Shown one piece after another: positions 44,080-57,305 of a stretch of DNA of 64,000 bases. The notes beneath the pieces were generated by a model, which made no database searches, was not told where the DNA came from, and was given only the letters and a program-made list of their open reading frames with translations. This DNA comes from Riptortus pedestris (Eukaryota; Arthropoda; Insecta; Hemiptera; Alydidae), in contig CM032233.1 in NCBI GenBank assembly GCA_019009955.1, positions 95,582,001 through 95,646,000 of the forward strand, given 5' to 3'. Both the position numbers and the translations under genes were made by a program. Position 1 is the first letter of the stretch, and each line of letters begins with the position of its first letter.

Positions 44080-44195
44080 CAATTTGGACAGACCTAGTTG
44101 AAGTCATCTTCTTGTTGAAATCGATGTACATTTGAAACAATTTTACGAAATTTGTGTCGTAGATACAACCCCAATAGAAACTCTGCTAAAAATAA
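44080..44195 (+). mobile_element. Family A right-end fragment (A13)
   Basis: 'TTGAAATCGATGTACATTTG', 'GTGTCGTAGATACAACCCCA' and ACTCTGCTAAAA. Most similar to the right block at 43270-43370, including 'GTCGTAGATACA'. Both are followed by 'GTTGGCTAAGAAAAATC' stretches (43441, 44256), so the two neighbouring loci are a local duplication. Confidence 0.7.
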
Positions 44196-45624
44196 CAAAA
44201 GCTGTATCCTTTAGATAATATTAAGCTTTATGCAGAGGCTTTTATAATAAAATAAGTTGGCTAAGAAAAATCGAAAGGGGAGTGTATGACAGCTGGGCGA
44301 GGGAGTTGAGGTTGGGGGTAGGAAGAAAGTGAGTGGGGGCTAAAGGGTTGTGCTGGGAGTTTATTCTCTGGATGTCTTGCCCCCAAGGCCACTGTCCAGT
44401 GACAATAGCCCAGTGGCAGAATGTAAATCGCCCCCCCCTCGGATCATACCCCACCCCATGTCTCTGTCCTTTTATCCTCCACTCAGTCTCAGCATTTTTT
44501 TTTCTTTTTTCATATTTTCCCCTTTATCCTCTTTCACATTTTTTATCTTTTTTTTTCTGAGTCAAAACCCTGTTTAGAATATTAATCTTGACCGCCAACC
44601 GCAAGTTCGGGGAGTGAGGCCGTCTTCAAAGCTTGATTCAAAACACAATACGGAGCAATAGCGAGGTCAAGGGGTAGGGTTGCGACTCTTCTCGGCTCTG
44701 CCCATTACTTCTTCCTACAGTTCCTTCAATGCTTGTAGAGTTGAATGTTGTCAGGGAAAACAAGGTTCTAATGTTTAATAATCAAAGTCGGACCAGGAGG
44801 AATGATTCTTTATTTTTTATTCATTGAATCATATTAACCACCTAGCGGGCGCCGTCTGAAAGTTACTAGAACCCTCACATATCTACTGCAAGCTTGGGTT
44901 AGGATTTCAATCGATTATAACTTGTAGGAACTCATTTTAAGTGCTTAAATGTTTATTTCAACAAGAAATCAACATTTATATTTCGCTTAAGGGAAATATA
45001 CTAAATGAGGTTCCTTCTAGTAGTCCAATTGTCTGTCAATCACAATTTTAGTTTGACAATATATTTTGTACGTTGAAAATATTTTATAATTCGTCATAGA
45101 ACTTGACCAAAAATGAATTTATGATCAGGCACATTGTCTATTTTAAGGTAGAGACAAGTTTCTCGTAATTTACAAAGCACGTCATTCTTTAATACAATTA
45201 GGTCTAATAGCAAAGTATGTCATTAAATTAAAAATGCATGTTATATATTTAGAGTAACATATATTTAATTAATGATATTATAGTAATTCAAGAATACTTC
45301 AATACATATCACCAGGAGGCAAATGATCATTTAAAAAAAAAATACTTTGTACCTTCACTTCACTTTATTATGAATTCGTGTTCGTCTATAAAGTTTTCTG
45401 TATTACGTCTTCAGGAACATAGTTCGAGCCTAAAAAAAAAAAATACCAGATCATCCCATGGCTGAGAGAAAAATACAACTCTAGGCTCGAGACTGATAGA
45501 AGAACAGGCTTAAATCTCATGGTATTCAGAATCAGCTGATAAAATCGATAGTTAAGTATCTTAATTTTGTAAGCCATTATACTGTAATATACAAATATTG
45601 TAAAAAAAAAATAAAAAAAAAAAA
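44196..45624. other. Unassigned sequence
   Basis: No gene is supported. 44280-44480 is GC-richer with G and C runs; its open frames look like composition artefacts. Confidence 0.5.
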
Positions 45625-45896
45625 ATGTTTTATAAAACTTTCCAGAATAAGTTCCGTCAAAGGATGAAACTAAGCCACGTATTTACTAAGATATTAAATT
45701 TTGGAGAACTTAAGAAACCCTACCAAAGTTAAATTAAATATACACATATTTAAAAATAGGATAAAGTCTGTAAACTAAAACCGATGTAAGTCATTTAAAT
45801 AGTACATTATTTAATGGCATAGTAAATAAATAGCTTAGTTTTTTATTCTTTGGCGGATTTCTTTTCTGGGAAGTTTTATAAAACGTTTTTTTTTCA

Positions 45897-45957
<61 letters not shown>
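45625..45957. repeat. Small palindrome and (TA)n tract
   Basis: Arms 45625-45705 and 45805-45890 ('TTTTATAAAACTTTCCAGAA' against the reversed right arm) with a spacer of about 100 bp, followed by (TA)n at 45899-45957. MITE-like in size; no TSD confirmed. Confidence 0.65.
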
Positions 45958-45960
<3 letters not shown>

Positions 45961-46074
45961 AGTAGTTCGTCACTACTTAAATTTCGATTGTACAGGAGAG
46001 AATCGAACTTGCCATTCTAGGTTTACCATGTGAGATTAAGCTTAACGATTTAACTCACATGGGAAACCTTAGCC
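45956..46074 (-). mobile_element. tRNA-derived SINE copy (minus)
   Basis: Minus strand: 'GGCTAAGGTTTCCCATGTGA', 'CTTAATCTCACATGGTAAAC' and box B-like GCAAGTTCGATTCTC. It aligns to the SINE at 15716, truncated at its 3' end at the (TA)n tract. Confidence 0.75.
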
Positions 46075-48124
46075 CAAAAAATTTATTGTCAATATAATTA
46101 TGTTCTAAAAGTACTAAAGTTATGTTGTTTCCCTCTAGCCTTAAATTTGTTTCGATCTACCTCTAAAGAAGAAGAAATAAATCAATGAAATCCGGCGGTT
46201 GTTAAATTTAATTTCTCCCTTGATTTGACGTCAGCGATCTAAAAGCATAAAAAAAGCAAGTAGGGCAATAAAATCTAACATGGTGCCTCCCAGCGTTACT
46301 TGTACCATTTAATTACCGCGCTCGAATTGGTAGTCACGTTTATTTTAATTCCTTCCAAAAGATATTAGCAAGAAGGCAGAAGGCTTTTGTCAACCCTGCG
46401 CCCCAAAAAAACTCTCCGTTCATTATTAGCCTTTTGGGGAAATAGGCTCCCTTTATAAATCCATACACGTTAGAAGGGCTGGTTCCGCCTTTAAGAGAAA
46501 CCCCTTTTTTTATTTTACTTTTTTAATTAGGACAAGGCCTACATCTAAATAGAGTATAATTTTTGTCAAAACACCTAGCCCCGTAGGTCGTTACGGATGG
46601 ATTTAATTAAAAAAACCGAAACATTTCCAGTTGGGGAGGCCCTTTCGTTCCTCTACAGCCCCATCTATATCAAGCCCTTAGCAATTACCTGATCTTAATT
46701 AAAAAAGAGGATATTAATAATTCTTTTTCATAAGTATTCAAGAGTTTTCTTTTCCCCGGTTGGTTTTACGATCGAAGCTCTGTTTAGTGAGCTTAAGGAG
46801 ATAGTGAGTCTTTCTTAATAAATTTGCAAGAAGAAAGAATTTCCTTGAATTAAGAATCTTGTTAAACCTTTTTTCATTATTTTCTCATAGCTTTTTATGA
46901 GACCGTACTTAAAACACCTTAGATAGCTTATATATTAATAAGGCATTTATTCATTAATTCCTTGATTCAAAAGTGAAGCATACCATAAGAGTAAAATTAA
47001 TTATGAATTAGATAAATAAGTACACCGATTTAATAGCGTAAATAAAGTTTCGTTTTGTTATCCCTTATCCTCCAGCCTTTATTTCACTTTTATTCATCTG
47101 TACAACCTTCATAATATATTTAATACAAATACGGAAGTATTCCAAATAGAAGGTTGTGGGTAAGGAAACAAACTCATTATAAATTAAATATCATTGCGGC
47201 AATAAAAATCACTTTATCCTTAACATTGGTAGAAAGACGGTTTTCATATTTTCACTGGGTTATCTTTTTCATAATACTTATCTCCAAAAATGGAATCATT
47301 AACGATACTATAAAATAGTTACTATAATTACAAAAGAAAAAATGCTATATAAATCATATTTGATCCAGCATAATATAATAATTAGAATGGATGTTCCAAA
47401 ATATCAACTCGGCTCCTCTCAAGCCCGTAAGTCAATTTAAGACATTAGTTTCCACTATCAATGGGCGTTAGAAAATCGTGACCTACTAAATCTATCTTCA
47501 GTTTCCAACATGTTCAGCTTCCTCATAGCCTTCAACACACAGTTCTTATCTTCTTAAACGAGTTCCTTCTTAGGTTCATAAAACTTGCCTTAACATTTAA
47601 ATTACAACCCCTATTAAAGTAGTAACTAGATCCAACGTACGTTTTTAATAGTGCACCCCAACTCCTTTTTACAGGACAATTTTATTCATGAGTTTATTAT
47701 AATTTTAACTGTAGTTTTGAAATGATCATCACCTTCATCCTATGTACATTTGTGCCAATAGCAATTAGGAACGCAGAACAACCAAACTTTATTTTATCGG
47801 AATACTTTAATGTAATTCCATACCCATTTATATATACAATGTATCATGTTAAACTTATTTTTCAAATTAAATTAGGAATTAAAAAAAAATTGCTTGGGAG
47901 AATATAAAAGTTAAGTAGTCTGTTTAAAGCTGATAAAATTATACTAATTCATGGCCTCAATAATCCTTTTCTAAACGTGACCATTTCATGGATTTTAAAA
48001 TTGAAAAACCTTGATTAAAAACCAGCTTATTATGAGAAAAAAAAGTAGGCTATCAATGAGAAATATTTATGGATATTCATAGTTATACAATAAAATATAA
48101 AATATGAAAATCAAAAAGAACAAA
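46075..48124. other. Unassigned AT-rich sequence
   Basis: 2 kb without recognisable genes or repeats. Confidence 0.5.
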
Positions 48125-48570
48125 TAATCTCACAGCTAATTTTGCAATTACTCTTACTTTGGCGATAACTCCATTCCACTGCATTGGATCAAAAAATGAT
48201 ATGGAACATAATTTATTGGTCTTTTTATGACAAAAATAAATTTTCTTGAAACACTTTCTTGTGTCAGTGCGTAGAAGTTTACAATTTATTTTAATTTCAA
48301 CCACTCTAAACCCACCGAAGAGGAGATGCATAAATAGATGAAAGAACAGTGCTAAATATAAAATTTTAATATTCTAAGGGAAGTAGTTGTTGAGGAACGA
48401 AATATATACGTTCAGACAACTCACCGAAACTAGTGAAAATGGGTCCAGGGAAAGTCAAAATGTATTATTCTGTTGAAATCTGAAAACCAACAATTCTCGC
48501 GGTAACAAAGCTCCCTTTACTTCGAAAAAGGAAGTACAAATTACGCTAACTCTTGGGGGGGGGGGGGGTT
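48125..48570 (-). repeat. Family B dispersed repeat
   Basis: 'GATAACTCCATTCCACTGCA', 'GGATCAAAAAATGATATGGA' and 'CACTCTAAACCCACC' in the order of family B, minus orientation. The pure G run at 48555-48568 marks the end. Confidence 0.5.
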
Positions 48571-50365
48571 CAGGTCAATTATTTGTATTGCCATTCATCA
48601 AACTTTAAGATTGGGACAAATGTATTCAAAATCCTCTTACGTGTCTAAATACTCACTTAAAACTTGTCAGTCGGACTGGAGGGTACATTAAAGTTGAGGT
48701 TTGCATACACATACTGACTAATGCTTATCATTAGTCAGCTTATGCAGGCTACATGCTACGGACGGATGGCTATCTCACAATTATGGCCCCGAGTAGAGTT
48801 ATCTACATTCATACCTTTTTTTGGTGTGAATGGAATTTTCCTCATGATGCCTAATGCGACGGGAAACCACTGCAAGCAATTATGACCCTTTTATTCCCTT
48901 GTTCTTTCACGTGAAAATTAGGATTAACAGGTTACAACCTTTCATATATATTCAAAATAATCATTGATGATTAAGTAGTTATAAACCACTGTTTGGAAGT
49001 AGATTGATACCACTGTGTTTAGGAGTAAATATATGCTATAGAGGAGTCGGCTCTTCAAACTGATACTAAACATGAACCGAGATGACCGATACACAATCGT
49101 ATAATTATTGATAATACATTCGGGAAGCCACAAACATTTAATCTTATAAAATTCATTTAGTGAAGAGAAAATAGATGGCTAAATAACCATTTAGTATTCC
49201 ATTTAAAGTACAACATCCCCAGCGTTTGATACAATTAATTTTTAAGGAGGATTTTGAAGTTGTCACTCGTTGAAGGTTTTGTTAAGGGTTAGAGCTTTTG
49301 TATAGGGCTAGGGCTTCTTGTCAATGAGAGGTTTTCAAACATTCCCTCTGACTGAAGGCAGTGGCCTTTTCAGCCTCTGATGAGCAATTAATATTCCGCC
49401 CTTGGCCCTGCTATACTTTACCCCAGGCTCGCCATTCGATCGGATAACTCTCGACAAACTTTCATCACCTTCCTCCGAGAATAGCGTGTGCCGCCAGCAT
49501 CTTAGTTAAACCTTGCATAGAAAGCTCGACTAGGATAACAAGGAAGGAAAGGTAGGGGGCAATTTAATCAGAAAGTAAATGTTCCCTTTTAATTTGTTTA
49601 CCCCTCTTGTCGTATGAAGCTCCAGTTTGCGAGCTTGGCCCTCGGATTATCAAGAATAGAGTCAGCTGGAATTATAACTATAGTTCAGAATTTTTGGTTC
49701 ATGCCAATATTATTCATATTGAATGAAACTTTCACCCAAAATTCATGGAATTCAACTTCGTCATTTTTACCACAGTTGTCTGTTTCTTCCACTAGTTCTC
49801 CTTTAAGGGAAAACAGCTATTGAGGTAGAAACCATTTTCAAAGAACATTAAAAACCTTTATTATGTTTATTACATTGTTAAATTTTGGGCCAAGTCACCT
49901 AGTTGCGGGTGCTCCTGTGTAAATAAATAAAAAACATTAAAAATCATTGGAGATTGGACTAAAATCACCTGCAGATATGTATTTAATTTTGTTGGACCTG
50001 AAATGCTCTTCTTTTTAGCCTAAGATCATGTCTAATTAGACAAGGAAAAACATCTAATATAATATAACAATATAATATTCTAATTTTAGGAATGTCATTG
50101 ATATAAATAATAAAGAGAGCAGCCAATAAATAAGTGTCAATCCTTGAGGTAGGCCCGCCTCCAATTTTTTGGTAGAAGAATAAGAATAATTTATTTTTTT
50201 ATTGTTCTATTTCTAATATATAAGCAAATAATTTTTATCAAATATGGGTGGGAACTTTAATTCGTTTAATTTATATATAAGCGCGTTGTGCCAGACTATA
50301 TCGAACATGTCTAACATATTTCTAAATGTCTACCACCAAAAGTCCCGTGTGTTTCTATTGTTTTT
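48571..50365. other. Mostly unassigned; one family A end fragment
   Basis: 49797-49830 ('CTTTAAGGGAAAACAGCTAT' then TGAGG) is a family A terminus in minus orientation (A14). 'AAATAAATAAAAAACATT' near 49921 looks like a retroposon tail without a recognisable body. 48760-48895 has 'GCGACGGGAAACCACTGCAA', unexplained. No gene. Confidence 0.5.
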
Positions 50366-50428
50366 AGCAGATTTTCCTTAAGGGAAATCAGCTATTGAGG
50401 TCGTACTCATGACGCGTTTTTCGAAAAA
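50366..50428 (-). mobile_element. Family A terminus fragment (A15)
   Basis: AGCAGATTTTCCTTAAGGGA, AATCAGCTATTGAGGTCGTA and CTCATGACGCG: the terminal palindrome and first part of the right block only. Confidence 0.75.
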
Positions 50429-50985
50429 TCTTTGTTACTTTCTCTTCCTAACGGACTTAAGTTAGCAAGCCTTCGTTTATTTACTTCGAAGTTATTGTAC
50501 TAGTGGGGGTAGAGGAGGAACATGGCTGGGTGTAGAGGAGAGAACTCATTTGAATATGTGTTATAGGCAATTCTGAAGATATTAAACAAATTTGTTAATC
50601 TCTACTGTTATTTATAACTCCGTGATGCACTTCATTAAGTCTGTGTGTAATTTCTTGGAGTCTATTCTAATGCTTGGTGAGGTGTTGGCTTGAGTGTGGA
50701 GGAGTGAAGACAGGTGAACATGTGTCATTCGCACTTTTGGAAAAATTTAAACAGTTATTTGGTTTCGCAGACTTCTTCGCTGGGATGAATGTTCACCAAA
50801 CTGGCTTTCTGCTCCAGCGATCTGATCGTCCTGATTCACTGTGCTTATTTTCGGTAGCTTTACCTTCTTCAGGTTATACATCGCCACTGTTATTCCAGAT
50901 AGGTTGAAGTACGGGGTCTGAAAATTAGCTGTGTGCATGACGAGAAGACCGCTGGAGCAAAAAATGGGATGGGGAAGAAGAATAA
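50429..50985. other. Unassigned sequence
   Basis: No gene is recognised; the 77-codon frame at 50674 resembles nothing. Confidence 0.45.
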
Positions 50986-51164
50986 ACAAATATTATACAT
51001 TTTGGAGATATTTAGATTTTCCGAAATCCCCACCATCTTTTAAGCCATTAACGAAACTGGACTTAAGTTTTAAATATCACGTTTGATAACGATCAAACAA
51101 AAATTTCGTCCGCTAGTACACATATTACATGTATGATTATATTTAAATACATTTTTATTTTACA

Positions 51165-51209
<45 letters not shown>

Positions 51210-51480
51210 CGTTAACCAACTATCTACTCAAATATTATATAAAAGAAATAATAATAATGAAATAAAATATAATATAACTAAATAAGTAAGATAATTACAA
51301 ATAAAATTAATAAATAAAATGAAAAAGTAAATAAATACAATAAGAACAAAAACATATCAATTAATGTTAAACTCAACCGATGTTTAATTTGCGAGTCTCT
51401 GTTAGGTAAATATATTGAATTACGATTCCCATTCCTCACAATCAACATTACATTCTACTTATCGTTAGTTCATTGTAACA
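50986..51480 (-). repeat. Family A body fragment (A16) joined to repeat F (copy 2)
   Basis: 50990-51125 carries 'AAGCCATTAACGAAAC' and 'GATAACGATCAAACAAAAAT' (family A, plus). 51125-51480 is repeat F in minus orientation, interrupted by (TA)n at 51168-51204. Confidence 0.6.
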
Positions 51481-53312
51481 CTTGGAGAGGTGTATGCCCA
51501 GGTGTGGAGTGAAGAGATGTGAATGTGTTATAGGCATTTAAGAAGAAATTTATAGAAATACGTCAAACTCTATTGTTATAGTAGGATAATTGTTGAACAC
51601 TACACTGCTTTTCTCTCTTAGATCCTTTAAGCTCCATCCAATGAAAATATGTTGTTGTTGGGGTGGATAAGAGATGTGCTATAAAGAAGACACAATAATG
51701 GTTTATCGGTGTTGTGTCGGCGGGATGGGCCTGGTACCTACTCCAGATTGAAGGGGGTTCTAATGTAATGAGGACCAGCCACACGGTTCTTCCATTACTC
51801 CCGCCGGACGCCCAGCAAAAAGGCGCCTAATTAAGCTCGAACAAGGCCATGGAAAAATAAATCTTAAAATTAACTTAACACTTCTAATTGTACCTTTCGG
51901 CCCGGGTGGGGGACCTTTAATACAAACACAATTGAGATATACTGCAGTCACTAAACTCCCTCATAAATTAAGGCACCACGCACAGGAGCCAACAATTAAA
52001 ACAAATGACATTTCTTAATTAGTTATTATGAGGTGGCTAATGGTTGGAGAGCAGGGTTCTCGGCCAGCATTCCTCTCCCACACCTTATAGGTTTTCCAGA
52101 ATCCTCTCCACCCCCTTCCTGGCCCCTCCCTTACTATATTATTTCACCAAACTAATGCTCTCTCTTTTCCTTATTAATGCCCCTTCCCATTATACTTTTC
52201 TCTTTTAATTTTTATCATGCTGTCTCATATTTTTCCTTTTACGCTCCTGTATTTTATACAGTCTTTATCTTTACTTTACCATTTTTCCATTAAGAATGGA
52301 CACAGCGGGAACTGAGTCACTAAAGTACGGAAGTTAATCACTCCCTTCATTAATTTCTTTCCTGAAAGTTGTTTTAAGAATTCCTCCTAATCTCTGGCAC
52401 TAATAACCTCTTCCAACATTTAATAAGTAAATGTTTATAACTATTTTGTCTTCTGAGTTGTATAGGAGAGGCAGAATTGCAATGAGGCTCCAATTCCAGG
52501 CGCCCATTTGAAACTTTCGGCCCACAATGTAAACTTGCAACAAATGACTGCAAGGAGGTCTAAGGTGCTCACAAGGGCTCACTATGTGGGTGTTGGTGGG
52601 TCACGGACTACCTGCTAGATTGAATTTAAAATTTGAAGATAATAAATTGGATGGACCGCTAACATGGGACTGCCCTATGTCCAGCGAGGGAAGAGAAGGT
52701 AAAAAAAGGAGAGTCAGAATAAAACCAAGCCCCGATAAAATAAGTCAATTTCACTTTCGAGCAAAACAAATTATTCTAAAATAACATAAAAATTATGTCA
52801 ATTGAGCTTTCAGTTCACTGTCAACACTCAACCTGCGGAAACTAAACAAACACTGTTATACCCCAATGACTATTGCGGAAATTCCTCCACTCCTGAGCAA
52901 TATATTTTTATCTATAGAAATGATAATTGTTACAGCTTATTCAGCTGATATTTTACTTCGTACATATATCCCAAAACACCTGCCACACCCCTTCACTGAA
53001 AATTCCATCTCCTACATTTTTCAGCAACAACCAATAAAATGCTCAATGAACATTTACCGACTTTTATTAAATATCGTGATTTAACATTGGTGCTATACAC
53101 ATGATTAAGAATATTAAATAATTACTACACAATTCTATATCTCGCCCTAACTCAAATGAATAAGTTCAGGAATAAATCTACAAAGCTTGCATTCCCAATA
53201 TTATTTCCTATTATTCATAATCCTTAAGAGGCATTAAGAGTTATTGAAGAACTTAATTCTTTTGATACATTGAACGTATCACTGAGAATTTCGAAATTTA
53301 CCATAACTTAAG
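51481..53312. other. Unassigned sequence
   Basis: No gene or recognisable repeat. Confidence 0.5.
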
Positions 53313-53768
53313 ACGGGGTGGGAGGGGGGGGGGTTACCAGAGCATATTTGCATGTATGACGTATAATAATGGTCTCTTTAAAACAATATTTGGTATTTAA
53401 AGTTCGAATAATGTGGTTTATTACATAACTGAGTATTGTTAGTTTAACATGAGTAGAAGTGGGGGTTTGCTGAAGGCTGAAAACTATAAAATCCAAATAT
53501 CTCGGTTAATATTCATGATACAGAAAATATGTATAGAACAATATTTATAGATACTTTAATTTTCAATAAGATTAGTTCAATACAATTTTTCGATCCGACT
53601 TATAGTAACGGAGATATTTCGAATTTCCAAAATTCCCCCTCTCTAAACCCCCCTTCCATTCGTCCGATTTCAGCGATTAACGAACTTAATCTTTATTTTT
53701 GCATAAAACGAGTAAATATCGAGTTTGGTAACGATCAAACAAAAATTACGACCGATAGAGCGTTAACA

Positions 53769-53811
<43 letters not shown>

Positions 53812-53935
53812 GAACAGACCTCATTTTCGTCATCTCCTGGGTAGGATCGATGGACATTTGAGGAAATTTTTCAAAACTCGCGTCATGGGTACGACCTCAA
53901 TACCTGATTTTCCTTAAGGGAAATCTGCTAAAACA
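53313..53935 (+). mobile_element. Family A element, left-truncated (A17)
   Basis: Begins at the G run (53324-53333), with a well-preserved hairpin module (53493-53625), C-rich block, (TA)n core 53774-53806 and a complete right end GATTTTCCTTAAGGGAAATC, TGCTAAAA. Confidence 0.83.
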
Positions 53936-55224
53936 ATTAGAGGCAGATTTGTCTTATGTAAACTCACACTATCCAAATAATGCAAAAAAAGGGTTAATTA
54001 AAACGTGATTGTGACTAGAGGGGAACAGCCTACACAAAGGTACTAGTGGCACATGAAGAATCGGCATGTCATATAGCTACAGGGTTGCCCTTTTAACAGC
54101 CCATTCCAGGTTCCTCTTTCATATTTGTCTCTCTTCTGCCTAGAATGACGATCATGCTTATATCCTTCCCTCGCCTTAGCCTTTGTTTAAATTAAGCCTT
54201 GGGAACTTCATTATGAATCCTCTTCTACTCAATTAAAAGTTGCTTTAAGGTTTTGGGAGTCGAGGCACAACAAAAATCCTGACTTAAGCGAAAGGGGTTC
54301 TGAAAGTCAATGTGGACACTAAATATTTTATATAAATGGCTTCTTTTCAAGTTAAACATTAGCCGAAGAATTCTTAAAGGGTTATGGAGCACCCAGATAG
54401 GGGTGGGGGCTGAAAGCGATAATTTCGGCTGAGGAATTAGTGAAAATGACCGTAGTGAAAAGATAAAGGGAGGCAACTGTTTGAAATACTGTCCCATCTA
54501 GTTTTTTTCCCGTCCCCGCTCGCCGGCTACAACTTGTCAGCCTAAATATGACTTTTCTTTCCGCGGCTACAGAGTACTCTAGAGATAACAAGTACTCGTC
54601 ATTAATCATGAGCCCTTCTTCATAAAGTTCTCACTTTATCCACTAGCCCGACACCCTTAGCCCAGCACCCAAACGGATCTACCCCGCTCATCGATATCTT
54701 AGTCCTTAACTACATTTAAAACGAGGATTATTTGTTAGGAAAAATTCAGCATTTTCTAGCTTGCAATATCTAATGTAATTCTTAACGGTGTCCATAGAAA
54801 CTGTCATATTTACACTCTTGCCACGAAATCTATGCGTTTATGTCATCGAGCGAAATTAGCAATTACTTTTACATCTTACCAATCATGACCAACGACTATT
54901 TGCCCCGCAGAATGTTCGATGTTGTATGCATCAATCGAATTTTCAAATAGGTTAAAATGTCTGTCGTTATTTTGCAATAAACCTATTGCTACATTAATGA
55001 GATGGTTGGCCAGAGGTGTTTAATAAGAAGGTGTTTGAGTTCTAAGCGGAGAGAAAATACATTTTTGGGAAAAATATTTAATTTACTGACGTACGGACAT
55101 TATAAGGCCTAAACAAACACTAACACTACTTGTTTCAAGGTTTAAGAAACATGAATCAATAAACATAATTAAGAATGGCATAACACTACAAAAAATGACA
55201 CATGATTTGTAAGTAAGAATATTA
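53936..55224. other. Unassigned sequence
   Basis: No gene is recognised. Confidence 0.5.
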
Positions 55225-55925
55225 TATATATATTTATATTGGTCTGTTACCGCTCTGGTCTGTCTGTTTGATTGTTACAAAACTCGATATTTAGTTGTTT
55301 TATGTAAAAAGAAAGATCAAGGTCATTAACGGCTAAAATCGGACAAGAAGGAGGTGGGGGTTTAGAAGGGGAGAATTTTGAAAATTCTAAATATCTCCAT
55401 TACTATAAGTCGGATCGAAAAAGTGTATCGAATGGATCTTATTGCAAATTAAATGTACTATAAATATTGTTATGTAAATTTATTCTTTATCTTGAATATT
55501 AATCGATATATTTTCAGCCTTCAGTAAACCCACTTCTACTCGTGTTACATACACAATACTCTGTTAGATAATAGACCACATTATGCGAAACTTAACTCTT
55601 GGACTACTAAAATATGATTGATTGATATAAAAAATATTCTATTCATTATAAATTACAGTATAAGATATAGTACATAGTTTTCAATAAAATTAATATGTTA
55701 CATCCTGATATATTTCAGTTACTGTTTTTCTTTCCGGTGAGCCGTTGGCAGACCTGTTTGATTACATTTCAGTCGCTTCCCGCCAAAGGGGAAAGATTTC
55801 TTATTACCGTTTGTATTTATTCAGGGTGGTGTTGTGTTAGCAGTATGTAGGTTTATCTATTATTAAACTTCACGCGGAAAATCTTCTTAGTTTACGCAGC
55901 CCCTGCGCGAGGGACGTTACTAGTT
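55225..55925 (-). mobile_element. Family A element, right-truncated (A18)
   Basis: Minus orientation from GTTACCGCTCTGGTCTG (55246) through the module to TTAGTTTACGCAGCCCCTGC (55888-55907) and GCGAGGGACG. The right block beyond the short TA core is absent. Confidence 0.8.
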
Positions 55926-56344
55926 TTCAGTCTTCAGTAAACCCCCACTTTTAGTCACTTCAACAATAAGCGAATATAAAATAGAACCTCTTATTCCAAG
56001 CTGAAATATCAAATGTAGTTTTCAACAGAACTTTCCCTGATGGGATACAGGCAAATGCGTTTTGTGACGTCACCAATTCAGATTTTATTTCTTGACTATA
56101 ATATGTTAGTTTGATCCATACCAAACTCTGTATCCATTTCATTCAAAACTACAGATCATATACGTCAATGTCTGGAATCGGACCAGGTTTTTATGAGTCG
56201 AATTGAAAAATGTTATAAAACCAGTCTTGTTAATCTAATGATGCACTACAATTCTTCTTCAATTTTTTTCGTATCTCGAGTTATTTCTGGTTTTCTACAT
56301 TCAGTAAAACCCAGTTCTACTCATCAAATTTTTATTTAGAAATA
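55926..56344 (-). repeat. Diverged family A-type module(s)
   Basis: 'CAGTCTTCAGTAAACCCCCA' (55930) and again 'CATTCAGTAAAACCCAGTTC' (56300): two modules of the same plan in minus orientation. Contains TGACGTCA at 56065-56072. Confidence 0.6.
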
Positions 56345-57001
56345 GACAAAAGTCCTGCGTAAACTAAGCAAATTTCCCACGTGATGCTATAACAAACTAA
56401 TCACCGTCAATTCTGACTGAAATCAAGAAAGTACGGATAACTCGCTGAATACTCGATCTACGAAAAAATGCATAGAACAACTATTGTAGAAAATTAATAT
56501 TTTCACAAGAATTGTTCTATAACATTTTAAGAAGCGACTCATTGTAATGGAGATATTCGGAAATTTTGAATTTCCACCTCTCTAAACACTTGTTATTCCA
56601 GATCTGATTTCAGCCAACAACAAATATGATATTTAGTGTCGACTAAGACTGCTAAATATTAGCAGTATGGTATAGATAATATAAACATTTACGAGTTAAG
56701 AACGTGAAACCTTTAAATGATGACGTCATCGCACAAGATATTTAGTATTTTCACTTAGAATAATATGGTTCACGATATAACAGCGTATCGTTAATATGAC
56801 ATGAATAGGAGTAGAGGTTTACAGAGTGCTGAAGACTAAAAAATCCAAAATATCCTGGTTAATATTCATGATAAAGAAAATTTGTATATAATAGCAAGTT
56901 TAAATTACATAGGTTCTATTTCAGCCGTTAGAGAACTTGATCTTTCGTTTTACATAAAAAAAGTGTGGTAACGATTAAACTAAAATTGCGACCGCTAGAA
57001 T

Positions 57002-57065
<64 letters not shown>

Positions 57066-57218
57066 CATACATATGTATATATGTACACAATTTTTAACGG
57101 ACCACATGTTTGTCATCTACTAGGTTGGATCGTTGGACATCTGAGGAAAATTATCAAAAATCGCGAAATCATGAGTACAATCTCAATAGCTGAATCCCTT
57201 TAAGGGAAATCTGCTAAT
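56345..57218 (+). mobile_element. Family A-type element, divergent (A20)
   Basis: Left end 'CCTGCGTAAACTAAGCAAAT' without the first hairpin strand; two modules (56440-56560, 56800-56900); (TA)n core 57002-57080. Right block 'GGTTGGATCGTTGGACATCT' and terminus CCTTTAAGGGAAATCTGCTA. Contains TGACGTCA at 56721-56728. Confidence 0.75.
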
Positions 57219-57254
57219 ATCCTGTGGATGAGATCTGTAATGCGCCATGCCAGA

Positions 57255-57305
57255 ACGTGGGAAATCTGCTTAGTTTACGCAGCCCCAGCGTGACGAACGT
57301 TTCTC
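57255..57305 (-). mobile_element. Family A hairpin-end fragment (A21)
   Basis: ACGTGGGAAATCTGCTTAGT, TTACGCAGCCCCAGCGTGAC: terminal 50 bp only, 37 bp from the end of A20. Confidence 0.75.

Noticed and set aside
44242..44577. Pair of 70-75-codon frames in a GC-richer region
   Set aside because: Frames overlap on opposite strands in C- and G-run sequence; no family resemblance.
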